IMG/VR virus record: IMGVR_UViG_3300037247_000873
Span: 1-47,368 of that record
Length of the DNA stretch: 47,368 nucleotides
DNA from: a virus
Strand: one strand, 5' to 3'
A program made the position numbers and the translations under genes. Below the pieces are notes generated by a model that was not told the origin of the DNA, made no database searches, and saw only the letters and a program-made list of their open reading frames with translations. How positions within the stretch are numbered: position 1 is the stretch's first letter; each line of letters opens with the position of its first letter. This document shows, one piece after another, positions 12,668-21,843 of the stretch.

Positions 12668-12737
12668 TAGTGGCGCCGATCGCGTCGACCACCGTATCTG
12701 AATGCTTGCTCGCCAGATACGAAATTAGTGGCGCCGA
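12668..12737. repeat. Direct repeat flanking an inverted repeat
   Basis: TAGTGGCGCCGA occurs at 12668-12679 and 12726-12737. Between them GTATCTG (12694-12700) and CAGATAC (12714-12720) form an inverted pair. The unit lies directly after the endolysin stop. It could be a transcription-end structure, a binding site, or a scar of a small mobile sequence. Confidence 0.5.
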
Positions 12738-12738
12738 C

Positions 12739-13539
12739 CTAGCCCACCCGCACGCCGATGTAGGCCAGCCGACGCTTCAAGCTGTCCGGCACCTTCAGGC
12801 CGTGCTCGACGTAGGCGGCAAACTCACGGATGATCGTGGCGGCTGTGATGGTGGCTTCGTTTGGCATGTCGCCCTCCTTGTCCTTCACGATCTCGGCCCA
12901 CTCTGGATTCGTGGCGTGGGCCATGGTGTAGGCCTGATAGCCGGGGAGACCCCGGCGGTGAACCTCCGCGATCTGTTCAGCCACGGCGCGGGCACCGATT
13001 ACGTCATAGGTCTGGATGGTGGGCAGAACCGGCTTGCCGGCGAAGTCCTTACCATCCAGAGATGCGGCGAAAGCATCACGCACCGACTGCTGGAAGGTCA
13101 TCGGGTAGACCATGGGCATCCAGCCGGCCACATGATCGGCCAGCACCCGCTGGTAGGGCAGGTCCATCCGGCTACCTCGCGTATCGACCGAGGCGTACAG
13201 TTCGGACGTGGGCTGATGGCGGCGGAACTCGGCGACTAGGCGGCGCATCGGCTCCGGGCCCTGCGCCTCCCACTCGACCTCGGCGTTGATGACGGCGAAG
13301 CGTGCGCCCTCCCTTACGTTGTCCGCGAGACGGCCCGCCTCCACTTCGGGCTGGTCCGGGTAGACGTAGCGTTCCGTCGCCCAGGCAACCCCAGCCGCGC
13401 TAAAGGCAGCATGTGTCACTGGGTAGCCCCACTTCACGATGACGCCGGCGAGGTCCGCGTCCTTTGCCCTCTGAACACAGGAAGCGACAGGCACGGCCCC
13501 GTACTGATTCCACCAAGCCCAGCGGCCTACCGCTCGCAT
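12739..13539 (-). CDS. Putative endolysin, TIM-barrel glycosidase-like
   Basis: 266 residues from ATG at 13539, with AGGAGG 5 bases upstream. The pattern of alternating strands and helices (AGVIVKWGYPV, ARFAVINAEVEWEAQGPEP, SELYASVDTRGS, VAGWMPMVYPMTFQ, PVLPTIQTYD) resembles a TIM-barrel glycoside hydrolase; the acidic residues in NAEVEWE are candidate catalytic ones. The C-terminal 40 residues form a separate helical tail. It follows two small membrane proteins and ends the late operon, the usual place for a lysin. No signal peptide, so release would depend on a holin. The fold is inferred and not a firm family match. Confidence 0.6.
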   Translation of the reverse strand: MRAVGRWAWWNQYGAVPVASCVQRAKDADLAGVIVKWGYPVTHAAFSAAGVAWATERYVYPDQPEVEAGRLADNVREGARFAVINAEVEWEAQGPEPMRRLVAEFRRHQPTSELYASVDTRGSRMDLPYQRVLADHVAGWMPMVYPMTFQQSVRDAFAASLDGKDFAGKPVLPTIQTYDVIGARAVAEQIAEVHRRGLPGYQAYTMAHATNPEWAEIVKDKEGDMPNEATITAATIIREFAAYVEHGLKVPDSLKRRLAYIGVRVG

Positions 13540-13552
13540 CTCACCCTCCTTA

Positions 13553-13744
13553 TTACCTGGCATTCTTCCGTCCGTTGATCCCGTTTTCGCTGGCGTGGCC
13601 GAAGACGTAGCCGGCCGCCGTTGCGATCACCGCAATCAGCCACGTTGGAACCTCGGTGCCAGTGAACTCCAGCACCAACGCGCCCGCCAAGGCGGTGAGC
13701 GCGAAGCCGCCAGCGAAGATGATGCGTACCATCGCTTTCGTCAT
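13553..13744 (-). CDS. Holin-like membrane protein
   Basis: 63 residues from ATG at 13744 (GGAAGG upstream). Two hydrophobic segments, VRIIFAGGFALTALAGALVL and VPTWLIAVIATAAGYVFGH, are joined by a short acidic turn, and the C-terminus is charged (GRKNAR). Size, topology and position directly before the lysin gene are those of a class II holin. Confidence 0.65.
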   Translation of the reverse strand: MTKAMVRIIFAGGFALTALAGALVLEFTGTEVPTWLIAVIATAAGYVFGHASENGINGRKNAR

Positions 13745-13746
13745 TC

Positions 13747-13863
13747 CTACCCTTCCTTTCGTTGCTTCCACCAGCGCATTACTAGCCAGCCCCCGATCAG
13801 CAGCTTGGCGTTGAGGATCGTATCGGCGGCAATCAGCAGCGTCAGGGTGTCGTTCCAGTCCAT
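13747..13863 (-). CDS. 38-aa membrane microprotein, holin partner candidate
   Basis: ATG at 13863 shares one base with the upstream stop (TAATG). Sequence MDWNDTLTLLIAADTILNAK continues LLIGGWLVMRWWKQRKEG: one membrane helix with a basic end. Its stop lies 2 bases before the holin-like start. A second holin or antiholin is a reasonable guess. Confidence 0.6.
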   Translation of the reverse strand: MDWNDTLTLLIAADTILNAKLLIGGWLVMRWWKQRKEG

Positions 13864-15116
13864 TAGTAAATCCCTGGAATCGCACTGCCCAGAGCCGCGC
13901 CACCTTCGGGCATAACCACATGGGGCTCACTCGGGAGAGGGAAGTCACCTGGCAGGGCGTTCGGGCCTGCAGTTAGATACTCCAAGCCGATCTGCGTGAG
14001 CCTGAGCGTTCGGCCACCGGGCACAGTCACAAGTTCTACGCCAGCCTCACAGGCGTCGAACACCGATGCGGGCGTGTTGCCGTTAATCTCGTTGAACGTC
14101 CTATCGCGGCCGGCGCCGCTGGCACCCAGTATCCTGTAGCCAGCGGCGGGATCGTATTGTGTGGCATAGTCATAGGTGCCGCTCTCTAAGAGGTAGGTTC
14201 TTGCAAGAAGACCAGCAGTTCCAGTTAGGCTTGCCGAGCCAATGACCTGAACAGCGAGCGGCGTGTCGCCCCCGTCCGCGTTGGCGATAGCGTAACCCTG
14301 CTTGTCGCCCGTTACGTCCCCCTCGTCATAGGTAGTGTCGCCGTTCGGTGGTATCTCATTCACATCCTCCCAATCAGGGTTGTCGCCTGTGCCTGTGTCA
14401 AAGTCTCCATCCGTGCCGTTGGCGGTGGGCACTTTGAACTTCGTCGTTACCGAACCCAGCGGTGTTGTGTTCGGTGACACGTTGAGCACCTGGCGGGCCA
14501 TCTCGTCCACATAGAAGGGGCCACCAACTGTCGGGAGTGCTCCCTTACCAACACGAGAGCCGAAGGCTAGCTTGGCAATGGCCGTGACATCTCCATCCCC
14601 ATGATTGCTCACATCAATGGCCTTGTCCCAAGCTCCCGCCTTCCAGACGAAAAGCATGTCCCGTGATTGGGCCTCTACCCGTAGGTCTATGTACCAGAGA
14701 ATCCAGTAGACAGTGTTGGCCGCGACATAAGGTGTGCCGACCGTCGTGCCAACCTCATCCTCGTCCTTGTCAACAATCCCTAATTCTTCGCTGGTGTTTT
14801 GTAGGAGCCGCCGGACAAGAGTGCCGCCAGTATTTCCGTTGCTAATCTCGGCAATAGAAATAGGTTCATCAAAGTCGGCGGCGAATCGGTACATGAACAT
14901 GACGGTAAAGAGATTGGCGGATAGGATGTTCGCTGCCCATCCGTATCGGTTGTTGGCATCACCGTTCACGGGGTCGATGGAAAACGAGTAAGCGCCTGGG
15001 AAACCGCCCGGCGCAGCGACTATACCGTCATTGACGGTCGCAAACTGGTAGAACCCACTGCCCTGATTAGCGGCCGACTGGCCCGCTTCTGCCCCAGCGA
15101 AAGCCTCGAAGGTCAT
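13863..15116 (-). CDS. Lectin-like tail or fibre protein
   Basis: 417 residues. The N-terminal 220 residues are beta-rich with alternating aromatic strands (YSFSIDPVN, VMFMYRFAADFDEPISIAEI, TVYWILWYIDLRVEA, FYVDEMARQVLN), as in concanavalin-type sheets of phage structural proteins. The C-terminal half has a different beta-rich composition ending GGAALGSAIPGIY. Start overlaps the upstream stop (ATGA). Probably a distal fibre or decoration part. Confidence 0.6.
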   Translation of the reverse strand: MTFEAFAGAEAGQSAANQGSGFYQFATVNDGIVAAPGGFPGAYSFSIDPVNGDANNRYGWAANILSANLFTVMFMYRFAADFDEPISIAEISNGNTGGTLVRRLLQNTSEELGIVDKDEDEVGTTVGTPYVAANTVYWILWYIDLRVEAQSRDMLFVWKAGAWDKAIDVSNHGDGDVTAIAKLAFGSRVGKGALPTVGGPFYVDEMARQVLNVSPNTTPLGSVTTKFKVPTANGTDGDFDTGTGDNPDWEDVNEIPPNGDTTYDEGDVTGDKQGYAIANADGGDTPLAVQVIGSASLTGTAGLLARTYLLESGTYDYATQYDPAAGYRILGASGAGRDRTFNEINGNTPASVFDACEAGVELVTVPGGRTLRLTQIGLEYLTAGPNALPGDFPLPSEPHVVMPEGGAALGSAIPGIY

Positions 15117-15628
15117 CTAGCCTCCATCTCGTCGGTCACCGCCTGCCGCTCACCGACGTAGAAGTAGAAGTTTCGGTAGTCATCATTAGGGTCAAGGTCA
15201 TCCCCAATCGGGATACCCGCGCCATCTGTCTTCTTGCACGCACCAGCGGCCGCCACGCGGTCGAGAAAGCCCGTCATCCAGTCGGAGGTCTTGGGCACCA
15301 GGCCCCACACCTTCTCGGCCCCTACGGTCGCCATGTGGGCGTTGATGGCCTTGATGTTCTCGACGTAGGCAGCCAGCAGGTCCCCCCTTCGATTCAGATT
15401 CGCCAGCCAATACTTGATCATCATGTTGGCGGTCTTGTCAATGGGGCAGGTCTGCGGGTAGTCGAGGGCGACGGCCACCAGCGGTGTATCGTCCACGGCT
15501 CGCTCAGAAAACCAGGTGAAGCCTGAACGGTCGAACCAGCGGTCGCTCACATCAGCCAACGAGCGGTGCCGCTTGTCGATGAGAGCCAGGGCTCGGATGT
15601 CGTCTTGGGTATCGGATAGTACGGGCAT
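15113..15628 (-). CDS. Structural-module hypothetical protein
   Basis: 171 residues, helical, soluble; FYFYVGERQAVTDEMEAR ends the protein. KVWGLVPKTSDWMTGFLDRV is a mid-protein amphipathic helix. Placed between two large fibre genes, so possibly a fibre chaperone or tail accessory. Not recognised. Confidence 0.65.
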   Translation of the reverse strand: MPVLSDTQDDIRALALIDKRHRSLADVSDRWFDRSGFTWFSERAVDDTPLVAVALDYPQTCPIDKTANMMIKYWLANLNRRGDLLAAYVENIKAINAHMATVGAEKVWGLVPKTSDWMTGFLDRVAAAGACKKTDGAGIPIGDDLDPNDDYRNFYFYVGERQAVTDEMEAR

Positions 15629-15629
15629 A

Positions 15630-17909
15630 TTATTCGTCCGACGCGTTGTTGGTGCCGTAGCGGATGTAGACCATCAGCAGCGGAGCTTCCTCTGTCATAT
15701 CCCCGCCTGTCCGTTCCACCTCCCAGATCACCAAGTCCCCACCCGACGGGCTACCGGCAATCGTGAGGGCACTGCTCTCATCGGACTTGTGATAGCGCCC
15801 TACGCCTGTGAGGAGCGTATCTGTAATGGTCACCTGAGCACCCTGAGCCTCGCCGATCAAGTCGCCGTTCTGGGTAGAACTACCACGGAGGCCGAAGATC
15901 ACCGTGTCTCCCGCCGAGGAATCTGTTGGTGAAATCCAAGCGTACCACCACGTCACTGTCCCACCGTCATAGTTCTCGGGGAGGAACATCTCCATGCTGC
16001 CCTGCTCATTGGCGGCAAAGGAGCGTGTAATGTAGTTCTTCCCACCTGTCCCCGTCTCAGCCTGCACGGCGTCAGCGCACGGATTCGTAGTGTTCGGGAC
16101 GAGGGTGCCGGCCCTGATGATGATGCTGCGCTTGGGCACCGTGAGCGGTTGGTCAATACCGTCGTCGCCCGTGAACCACAGCTCGTTGGGCGTAGCCGTG
16201 TTCACCCATAGCTGGCCCGAACCTGCTACGTCGGCGTCGGCATCGGCCTGCTCCTTGAGGAAGACGACGCCGCCGTTGTCGATGTTGTTGCCGTCCAGGT
16301 CGATATCGCCCGTCATCGCCTTTGAGCCGTCTATGTCGAAGTGGGCATCGTGGTCGGAGCCCTCAAGCCCAGCCAGATTGCCGTGGTCCGTCACCCCCAC
16401 GACAGAGAACTGAGTATCGAAGGCGCTAAGTATCTCAGCCGCAGTCCCAGCAGACTTCTGGAAGATAAAGCGCGCAGCCAGGACGCCATGCACCTGTAGC
16501 CGTTCCGGCAGGACACTGGGCGCAGCTTCGGCCTCTGCCTGGGCTTGGGTGACGTACTGGTTCGTTCCGTAGACCATGACCAGCTCACCGTCCAGCTCGA
16601 TGTACCACCACAGGTTCGCCCACTTGTTGTTGCCCATGTCTTGCAGGGTGGCGTCACCATCGTCGTATTGGGTGTTCGGCCACGCAGCGACACCCGTAGC
16701 CTTCTGGCCGTCAGCCGAGTAGGTGTCGAAGGTGTCTGCGGCGCCGCCCGGGTCAGTGTCAAGAGCGCCGATGGTGAACTTGGTCAATCCTCGCCAGAGC
16801 GCACCCGTGCTCACGACTACGTTCCTAGTGCCCGTCTCAGAGAAGATCAGCCCACCAACCGCCTTGTCACGAGCAATTGGAGCGGTCCCTACAACACGTT
16901 GGATCATGAAGTTCGCGTGGTCGCCAATCTCCCAGGGAGCGTTCTGGATGTGGAGCGTTCCGCCCTCATTCACAACCGTGCCCAACGGAAAGTCGGTGTT
17001 GAGGTTGAAGTTGTTAGTCGTGCGAACGACGACGACCGGGGGCGTGCCATCCTCAACTCCGATGTAGCGGATGCTATCGGCGGTGATGGCTAGGCCGTTA
17101 GACGCAGCCCAGTCGCCGAAGCGAAGTTGCGCCGTCGGGCTGTTCGATGCACGAAGCGCGCCCGCGCCGGCAGCCACGTTGATCGTAGCGCCGCCGGCAT
17201 CTGAGATAACACCGCCGTTGATCCACCCCGCCGAGTGGTAGACGGTGTTCAGGTCTTCTACGTTGCTGTAGGTCGGGCTACCAATAGTGGGGAGTTGAAT
17301 GACAGATGCGTCTAGTACACTTCCCCCCTGCACGTCCGCATGGTCGTGCTGGCGGGCTTGGAGTGCGCCGCGCCCCATAACGTGCCAGCCAACACCGGTA
17401 CGCATCAGGAGCACGAAGTCCGTCGCCTCGGTTAGAGACAGGTCTGAGGCATCCTCCATAAAGATGCTGTCTGACCCACCAATTCCATGCTTCAGGACAA
17501 CAGTGTGCGCGCCGTCCTTCGGGGCAATGACCAGTAGATCGTTAGGCTGGCCCCCAAGAATCGCATCGAGATCGTCAGTACCCGCGCCACCATTAGTTTC
17601 GACACGAAGATGCGTCCTTGTCGCCGTGACTGTCCCGCCAGCACTGATGGTGACATCTTCGAAGTTCTCCCCCATGTTGAAGAAGACATCCGGGAACTGT
17701 AACCTCTTATCTGAAGTAAGGAGGAAGTTCAGCCAGACAGCATCAAACGACCTGTCTGCATCGTACATTTGCAACCGCCCGCTGTTAATCTCCGATCCAA
17801 CCGCATCTGAGGTGTAGACGATGAGGCGGCCGGCCGGGTTAGGGAATGCAATGTCACGCTGGGCAGCGGTCATTTCTGAGGGAATGAACGGCGGTAAAAG
17901 TATTGGCAT
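15630..17909 (-). CDS. Large fibre / receptor-binding candidate
   Basis: 759 residues, low-complexity beta-rich architecture throughout, few cysteines. Motifs include HDHADVQGG (His/Asp turn seen in trimeric fibres, possible metal site), a repeated GD.DLDGN.I style segment (KAMTGDIDLDGNNIDNGGV) as in fibre stalks, and a C-terminal beta domain (WWYAWISPTDSSAGDTVIFG). The GNLAGLEGSDHDAHFDIDG stretch before the stalk motif is characteristic of phage fibre knobs. TGATG overlap with the upstream gene. Confidence 0.7.
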   Translation of the reverse strand: MPILLPPFIPSEMTAAQRDIAFPNPAGRLIVYTSDAVGSEINSGRLQMYDADRSFDAVWLNFLLTSDKRLQFPDVFFNMGENFEDVTISAGGTVTATRTHLRVETNGGAGTDDLDAILGGQPNDLLVIAPKDGAHTVVLKHGIGGSDSIFMEDASDLSLTEATDFVLLMRTGVGWHVMGRGALQARQHDHADVQGGSVLDASVIQLPTIGSPTYSNVEDLNTVYHSAGWINGGVISDAGGATINVAAGAGALRASNSPTAQLRFGDWAASNGLAITADSIRYIGVEDGTPPVVVVRTTNNFNLNTDFPLGTVVNEGGTLHIQNAPWEIGDHANFMIQRVVGTAPIARDKAVGGLIFSETGTRNVVVSTGALWRGLTKFTIGALDTDPGGAADTFDTYSADGQKATGVAAWPNTQYDDGDATLQDMGNNKWANLWWYIELDGELVMVYGTNQYVTQAQAEAEAAPSVLPERLQVHGVLAARFIFQKSAGTAAEILSAFDTQFSVVGVTDHGNLAGLEGSDHDAHFDIDGSKAMTGDIDLDGNNIDNGGVVFLKEQADADADVAGSGQLWVNTATPNELWFTGDDGIDQPLTVPKRSIIIRAGTLVPNTTNPCADAVQAETGTGGKNYITRSFAANEQGSMEMFLPENYDGGTVTWWYAWISPTDSSAGDTVIFGLRGSSTQNGDLIGEAQGAQVTITDTLLTGVGRYHKSDESSALTIAGSPSGGDLVIWEVERTGGDMTEEAPLLMVYIRYGTNNASDE

Positions 17910-19345
17910 CAGCTTGACTCCGCTAGCACTTTGCCTCCGTGGAAAGAGAACATCCCGCCCACTAGGCCTCCAACTTCAAGCCGATACGTCTTACGGCCCG
18001 AGACGTTCGGGGAGGTACCATTGGGCAGATAAAACGTGCCGCTTCTTAGGACCTCAGAGGCGGTAGCAGTCCCAACAATTTCAGAGCCAGCTACAACGAT
18101 CCCATCCGTGACGTTGTAAAGGCGAGCATTTACCGGCGTGCCTGCGGCAGCCGTATACATGCCGACAGTGAGGCGAAACACTGAACCAGAAGCAAAATCG
18201 TCGGGATCGCCGGTCTGCTCAAGGCCAAGCCAAGTTAGTGTATCCGGGTCCCATACCCCCCATGGAACGAATTGCTCCCCGCCGCCCAAGATGCTTGGGA
18301 GCGGAATGCGGATTGGGATTTCAACCGGGTCGGGCGTGACGGTGACACCACCGATCGTGACGCTCGGCGCCGGGACACTAATTGACACCACAACTGGGCC
18401 AGGGAGCACCGTGATGATCAAGGAGGGTGTCGGCAGAACGATGGGTATCACAACTGGATCGGGCGTAGCTATCGCCCCGCCAATCACGACAGTGGGTGCA
18501 GGTACCGAAATGGCGACGACGACTGGATCGGGGAAAAGGGTTGTGTCGAGGCCTTCAGAGATAGCCAGCGGCGCAGGAATGAGAATTGGTATCACAACCG
18601 GGTCGGGGGTCGCGGTGACGGGGCCTATGACGGTCGTTGGCGCTGGGTGGGCTATGGGGACAGCAACCGGGTCGGGGGTCGCGGTAACAGCGCCTGCGAC
18701 TACTACCGGAGTCGGTATGTCAATCGGCACCTCGACAGGATCGGGAGTGAGTGTAACGGCACCGGCCACAATCGTTGGCGCTGGGACTGCCGTGGGCACC
18801 ACAACGGGATCGGGCGTAGCCGTAGTGTCCAGCCCTGCGGCCGTGTAGTCAATGTTCAGCTTCGCGCCGTAGGCATTGCCCGGGTAGTCCCAAGAGCGCG
18901 GTAGCCGCTCGCCGGAGCCTGATGAGTAGATGTGCAGTAGAACGATAGCTGAGGGATCGAAGTTATTAGGAGCGCCAAGCAGCTCCTGGAGGAGCGCGGC
19001 AATCGCGGTACTAGAGGAACGCGGGAAGTCGTAATCGTTCCCCGAGGCCCAGGTCCCGAACTCACTACCGCCGCCTGGTGTACTAGCAGTGGTCCGTGGT
19101 CGCTGTGCAGTATCACTGATGTTAGAGGTTGTGGTTGTAAAGGTGCCAGGGGCCTCCGCCTTATGTGCATACCACGTAGCAATGAAAGGACCGCTATCCG
19201 AAGCATGCGCGTAAGGGAAGTTGATCTTGGTGCCAGCGTTGATCGTCGCACCCGCCAACCCCGAGACGCCCGTTGACCAGCGGAACCCGTGGTGTAGCCC
19301 AACCGAGTATTTGCCAAGGAAGAGCCTGATATAGTTAAGATTCAT
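17909..19345 (-). CDS. Structural protein with eight TPDPV repeats
   Basis: 478 residues in three parts. Residues 1-175 form a beta-rich head domain (aromatic strands, SSGSGERLPRSWDYPG). Residues 177-356 hold eight tandem units of mostly 23 residues with consensus TPDPVxVPIxxPAPTxVxGAV. Residues 357-478 form a C-terminal beta sandwich (RLTVGMYTAAAGTPVNARLYN). The repeats should give an extended, Pro-rich rod, so the protein looks like a fibre shaft or spacer between a virion anchor and an outer domain. Confidence 0.7.
   Translation of the reverse strand: MNLNYIRLFLGKYSVGLHHGFRWSTGVSGLAGATINAGTKINFPYAHASDSGPFIATWYAHKAEAPGTFTTTTSNISDTAQRPRTTASTPGGGSEFGTWASGNDYDFPRSSSTAIAALLQELLGAPNNFDPSAIVLLHIYSSGSGERLPRSWDYPGNAYGAKLNIDYTAAGLDTTATPDPVVVPTAVPAPTIVAGAVTLTPDPVEVPIDIPTPVVVAGAVTATPDPVAVPIAHPAPTTVIGPVTATPDPVVIPILIPAPLAISEGLDTTLFPDPVVVAISVPAPTVVIGGAIATPDPVVIPIVLPTPSLIITVLPGPVVVSISVPAPSVTIGGVTVTPDPVEIPIRIPLPSILGGGEQFVPWGVWDPDTLTWLGLEQTGDPDDFASGSVFRLTVGMYTAAAGTPVNARLYNVTDGIVVAGSEIVGTATASEVLRSGTFYLPNGTSPNVSGRKTYRLEVGGLVGGMFSFHGGKVLAESS
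18278..18817 (-). repeat. Tandem 69-bp coding repeats (TPDPV units)
   Basis: Eight imperfect units start at residues 177, 200, 223, 246, 271, 294, 314 and 337 of the 478-aa protein, spacing 20-25 residues. Codons are partly conserved (GGATCGGG, ACCGGGTCGGG recur on the plus strand), so recombination could change the repeat number. Confidence 0.8.
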
Positions 19346-19398
19346 AGCCCCGCCGAGCTGCTGCCAGGCGTCGTCCGCGCTTGCGTCAACCTGAAGGT

Positions 19399-19818
19399 CT
19401 AGGGTTGCCGTGGCGCAGCCTCCAAATCTATGTCCTTGCCAGGCAGTGCCGCCACTTCGGGGTTCGCCAGGATGCCGTGTGGGTCACTCTGGTCGCGTTG
19501 CGTGGGCTCCCGCAGAGGCATCCCCTTACGGCTTATCATCTTGTCGCCCTCGAAGAATGCGTCAGCCGTGATAGCATTCGCCGTACTGTGGTCGCCCCTG
19601 TAGCCACACTCCTCCGCTGCTCGTGCGTAGCGACGGATGTTAGACATGATCTGCGGCTCAAGCTCATCCGTAAGGCGCAGGGCCATCACATGGCTGTTGA
19701 TCAGGTAAGGCTCGTCCCGTCGCGTGCGCGCGGCCTTAGTCTTCCAGAAGTGGATCAAGAAGAAGGGCAAGCCGGTCTTCTTGTCTGTCGAGACCTCGAC
19801 AATTCTTGGGTACAGCAT
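19399..19818 (-). CDS. Structural-module hypothetical protein
   Basis: 139 residues; beta start (LYPRIVEVSTDKKTGLPFFL), then helix (MSNIRRYARAAEECGYRGDH) and a disordered tail. Placed between a small beta protein and the repeat protein. I see no diagnostic motif. The 53-bp gap after its stop carries nothing notable. Confidence 0.65.
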   Translation of the reverse strand: MLYPRIVEVSTDKKTGLPFFLIHFWKTKAARTRRDEPYLINSHVMALRLTDELEPQIMSNIRRYARAAEECGYRGDHSTANAITADAFFEGDKMISRKGMPLREPTQRDQSDPHGILANPEVAALPGKDIDLEAAPRQP

Positions 19819-19821
19819 GGC

Positions 19822-20274
19822 CTAGGTGATTTGGGCGATCCCTTGGGCGTTCCACTGGATCGTGAAGTTCCCCGTGTTCCCGTTGAAGCCGGAGATACCG
19901 CCCGACTCGATCCAGAGGATTGGGATGTCGGCTCCCGCCCCATCCACGTACTTGACGACAAGCGCACCTGCAAGGGCTCTCGTGCCGGCGCCCAGGGCCG
20001 TCCAAACCACATCGTCACTGTTGTCCCACTCGGCTCGGTCGTTCGCCGTGTCCTGGTTGAACGTGAAGTTAGCCTGGGTCGGGGTCTTTCTCGCGTAGTT
20101 TGCGCCGTCATACTCATCCAGCGCGAGTGCGGCAACTGTCGCTGCGTCTTCCTCTGTGTCCGCGTCCGTATTTGTCGAGCAGAGGATGATGTCGAATCTG
20201 TCTCCGCTCGTATGCATGTCGAGTTCGCCACGCCCGAGCATCTGCTTCATTATCGTGTATCCAAAATCGGTCAT
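19822..20274 (-). CDS. Beta-rich structural protein
   Basis: 150 residues, AAAGGAGAAGG upstream of ATG 20274. Strands such as FDIILCSTNTDADTEED, NFTFNQDTAN, ALVVKYVDGAGADIPILWI and a GISGFNGNTGNFTIQW ending resemble a compact jelly-roll or fibre-attachment domain of the kind often found in environmental phage tail modules. Function not established. Confidence 0.65.
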   Translation of the reverse strand: MTDFGYTIMKQMLGRGELDMHTSGDRFDIILCSTNTDADTEEDAATVAALALDEYDGANYARKTPTQANFTFNQDTANDRAEWDNSDDVVWTALGAGTRALAGALVVKYVDGAGADIPILWIESGGISGFNGNTGNFTIQWNAQGIAQIT

Positions 20275-20289
20275 TTCCCTTCTCCTTTC

Positions 20290-21843
20290 CTATGGTGAGA
20301 ATATCTGTGGCGATTGCGGGTCCCAGCCAAAGTTGATTTCGATGGCATAGGGCACCGCAGTTCGCGCTTCTGCATCCGTGTACTTTGTGTGGTGGGGAGC
20401 CCCGTCCCCGATAGCCGTGTGCTCTGCTGGTGTCAGGTCGCCGGGATGGAAGTGGATGTCGTCCATATCCGTGAGGGGGCCAGAATAGAGAGTTGCCCAG
20501 TCAGGGGCATGGATGTCACTGATGTAGGGGTTGAGCCAGTCGGTGTCTACAACAAGGAAAGTTTGTGATGACGAACCGCCAGGCCGGTAGCCAAAGATTC
20601 CCCGAATTACAAGCGAATCATTGGGGCCAGAAGAGGCACTTCCAAAGTTCCCAAATGACCCGTCAGCATGGGTAAAGCGGATAGTAAGATTGAGAAAAGA
20701 AAGGTCATCAATGTTGCTGGAGGAAGCGCCCGTCGTAAAGAGCGGTGCCGTTATCCCTGTCCGAATCCAGAGGTTTTGGAAAATCCCATCAGCCAGGGCG
20801 TTTGGGAAGGCTAGGGCGTTAGAGATTATATATCGTCCCCCATCAAGATTAAAGAAGCCGGGAGCTGCAAGCTGGGAACCACCAATCCACCAATAACTCA
20901 TTGAGAGGTCGTTATCATACGCCTCAAGTATGCCGGGAGAGTATGAAGCGCTGGTTCCCTCTACCCTATAGAATCCCGCTAGCGTTCCTATACACCCATG
21001 GACAATTAGCCTGATTTTGCTAAGGCTATCATTACCATCCTGACGTGCTAAGTACTCACCATCGAAGGCACAATGATCAAACGTGAGATTTTTTATCTCA
21101 CTAAGGGTGTTGCAGTCATATATAGCACGGTTAGCTGTAGGAGTGGAGAAGCCCACATTCGAGAAGTGTAACCCCCCAGTATCAGTGCCTCCTGTGGAGC
21201 CCTGCTCGAAGATGTCTGCGTTAGCATTGGCCGTGATAACGACGCTGCGCTGACTGTGAGAGGAGATGGTAAGAACAGCGTCTTTCTCTAGTCCCCCTAT
21301 GTCGATGTCGCTCTCCGTGACGCTGTGGCAAAGCCAGATCGTCTTGTCGGCATTTGTTGCAATCGCGGCCGCTACAGCAGCAGCCAGGGTCGTGTGGGTG
21401 CCTGATCCGTCGGACGAAACTACGTAGTCAACGTTCATCAATTGGGCGCCAGAGATCGTCAGCCGCCGGTTGTTGGGCCAGGAACCCCGCGTCAGAGCGA
21501 TGCCCCCGATAGCGTCGAGCTGGTAGCCGAAACCTTGCGATACCTGGTCGTCCATGCCCTCGATGGGCTGGTTGTGATGGTGGCCATCGTCTACCTTCCG
21601 CCGGTAGGCGTTGTTGGGCATGTAGTTCTCAAGCGCCTGCACGCGAGGAAGCGCCTTCTCCATGGCCTCCTCTACGGCTGAGAGCCGCCTAGGGAGGCCT
21701 AAAGCCTCGCGGTCGCCCTCTACTACGCTTTCCTGCACCAAGGCCTGTACGGTCTCTAAGGCTTCGGCGGAGAGATGCGGACGCAGCGAGTCGAGGAAGC
21801 TGTCGCGCTGCTGGTTGGGCGGGAGATCGCCTAGATCGCCCAT
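20290..21843 (-). CDS. Beta-helix tailspike (pectate-lyase-like)
   Basis: 517 residues. An N-terminal coiled coil (about 20-75, RLSAVEEAMEKALPRVQALE) should trimerise. From about 135, YVVSSDGSGTHTTLAAAVAA and IWLCHSVTESDIDIGGLEKD match the first turns of right-handed parallel beta-helix proteins (pectate lyase, pectin methylesterase, tailspikes). HHTKYTDAEAR near the C-terminus is a common fibre cap motif. It likely binds or cuts a host surface polysaccharide. The central section is clearly AT-richer than its neighbours, suggesting an exchanged receptor-binding module. Confidence 0.8.
   Translation of the reverse strand: MGDLGDLPPNQQRDSFLDSLRPHLSAEALETVQALVQESVVEGDREALGLPRRLSAVEEAMEKALPRVQALENYMPNNAYRRKVDDGHHHNQPIEGMDDQVSQGFGYQLDAIGGIALTRGSWPNNRRLTISGAQLMNVDYVVSSDGSGTHTTLAAAVAAAIATNADKTIWLCHSVTESDIDIGGLEKDAVLTISSHSQRSVVITANANADIFEQGSTGGTDTGGLHFSNVGFSTPTANRAIYDCNTLSEIKNLTFDHCAFDGEYLARQDGNDSLSKIRLIVHGCIGTLAGFYRVEGTSASYSPGILEAYDNDLSMSYWWIGGSQLAAPGFFNLDGGRYIISNALAFPNALADGIFQNLWIRTGITAPLFTTGASSSNIDDLSFLNLTIRFTHADGSFGNFGSASSGPNDSLVIRGIFGYRPGGSSSQTFLVVDTDWLNPYISDIHAPDWATLYSGPLTDMDDIHFHPGDLTPAEHTAIGDGAPHHTKYTDAEARTAVPYAIEINFGWDPQSPQIFSP

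Noticed and set aside
18138-18848. 236-codon plus-strand frame rich in GTGSG repeats
   Set aside because: It is the reverse of the TPDPV coding repeats; repeats in DNA create it.
19381-20298. 305-codon plus-strand frame
   Set aside because: Antisense to two well-supported structural genes.
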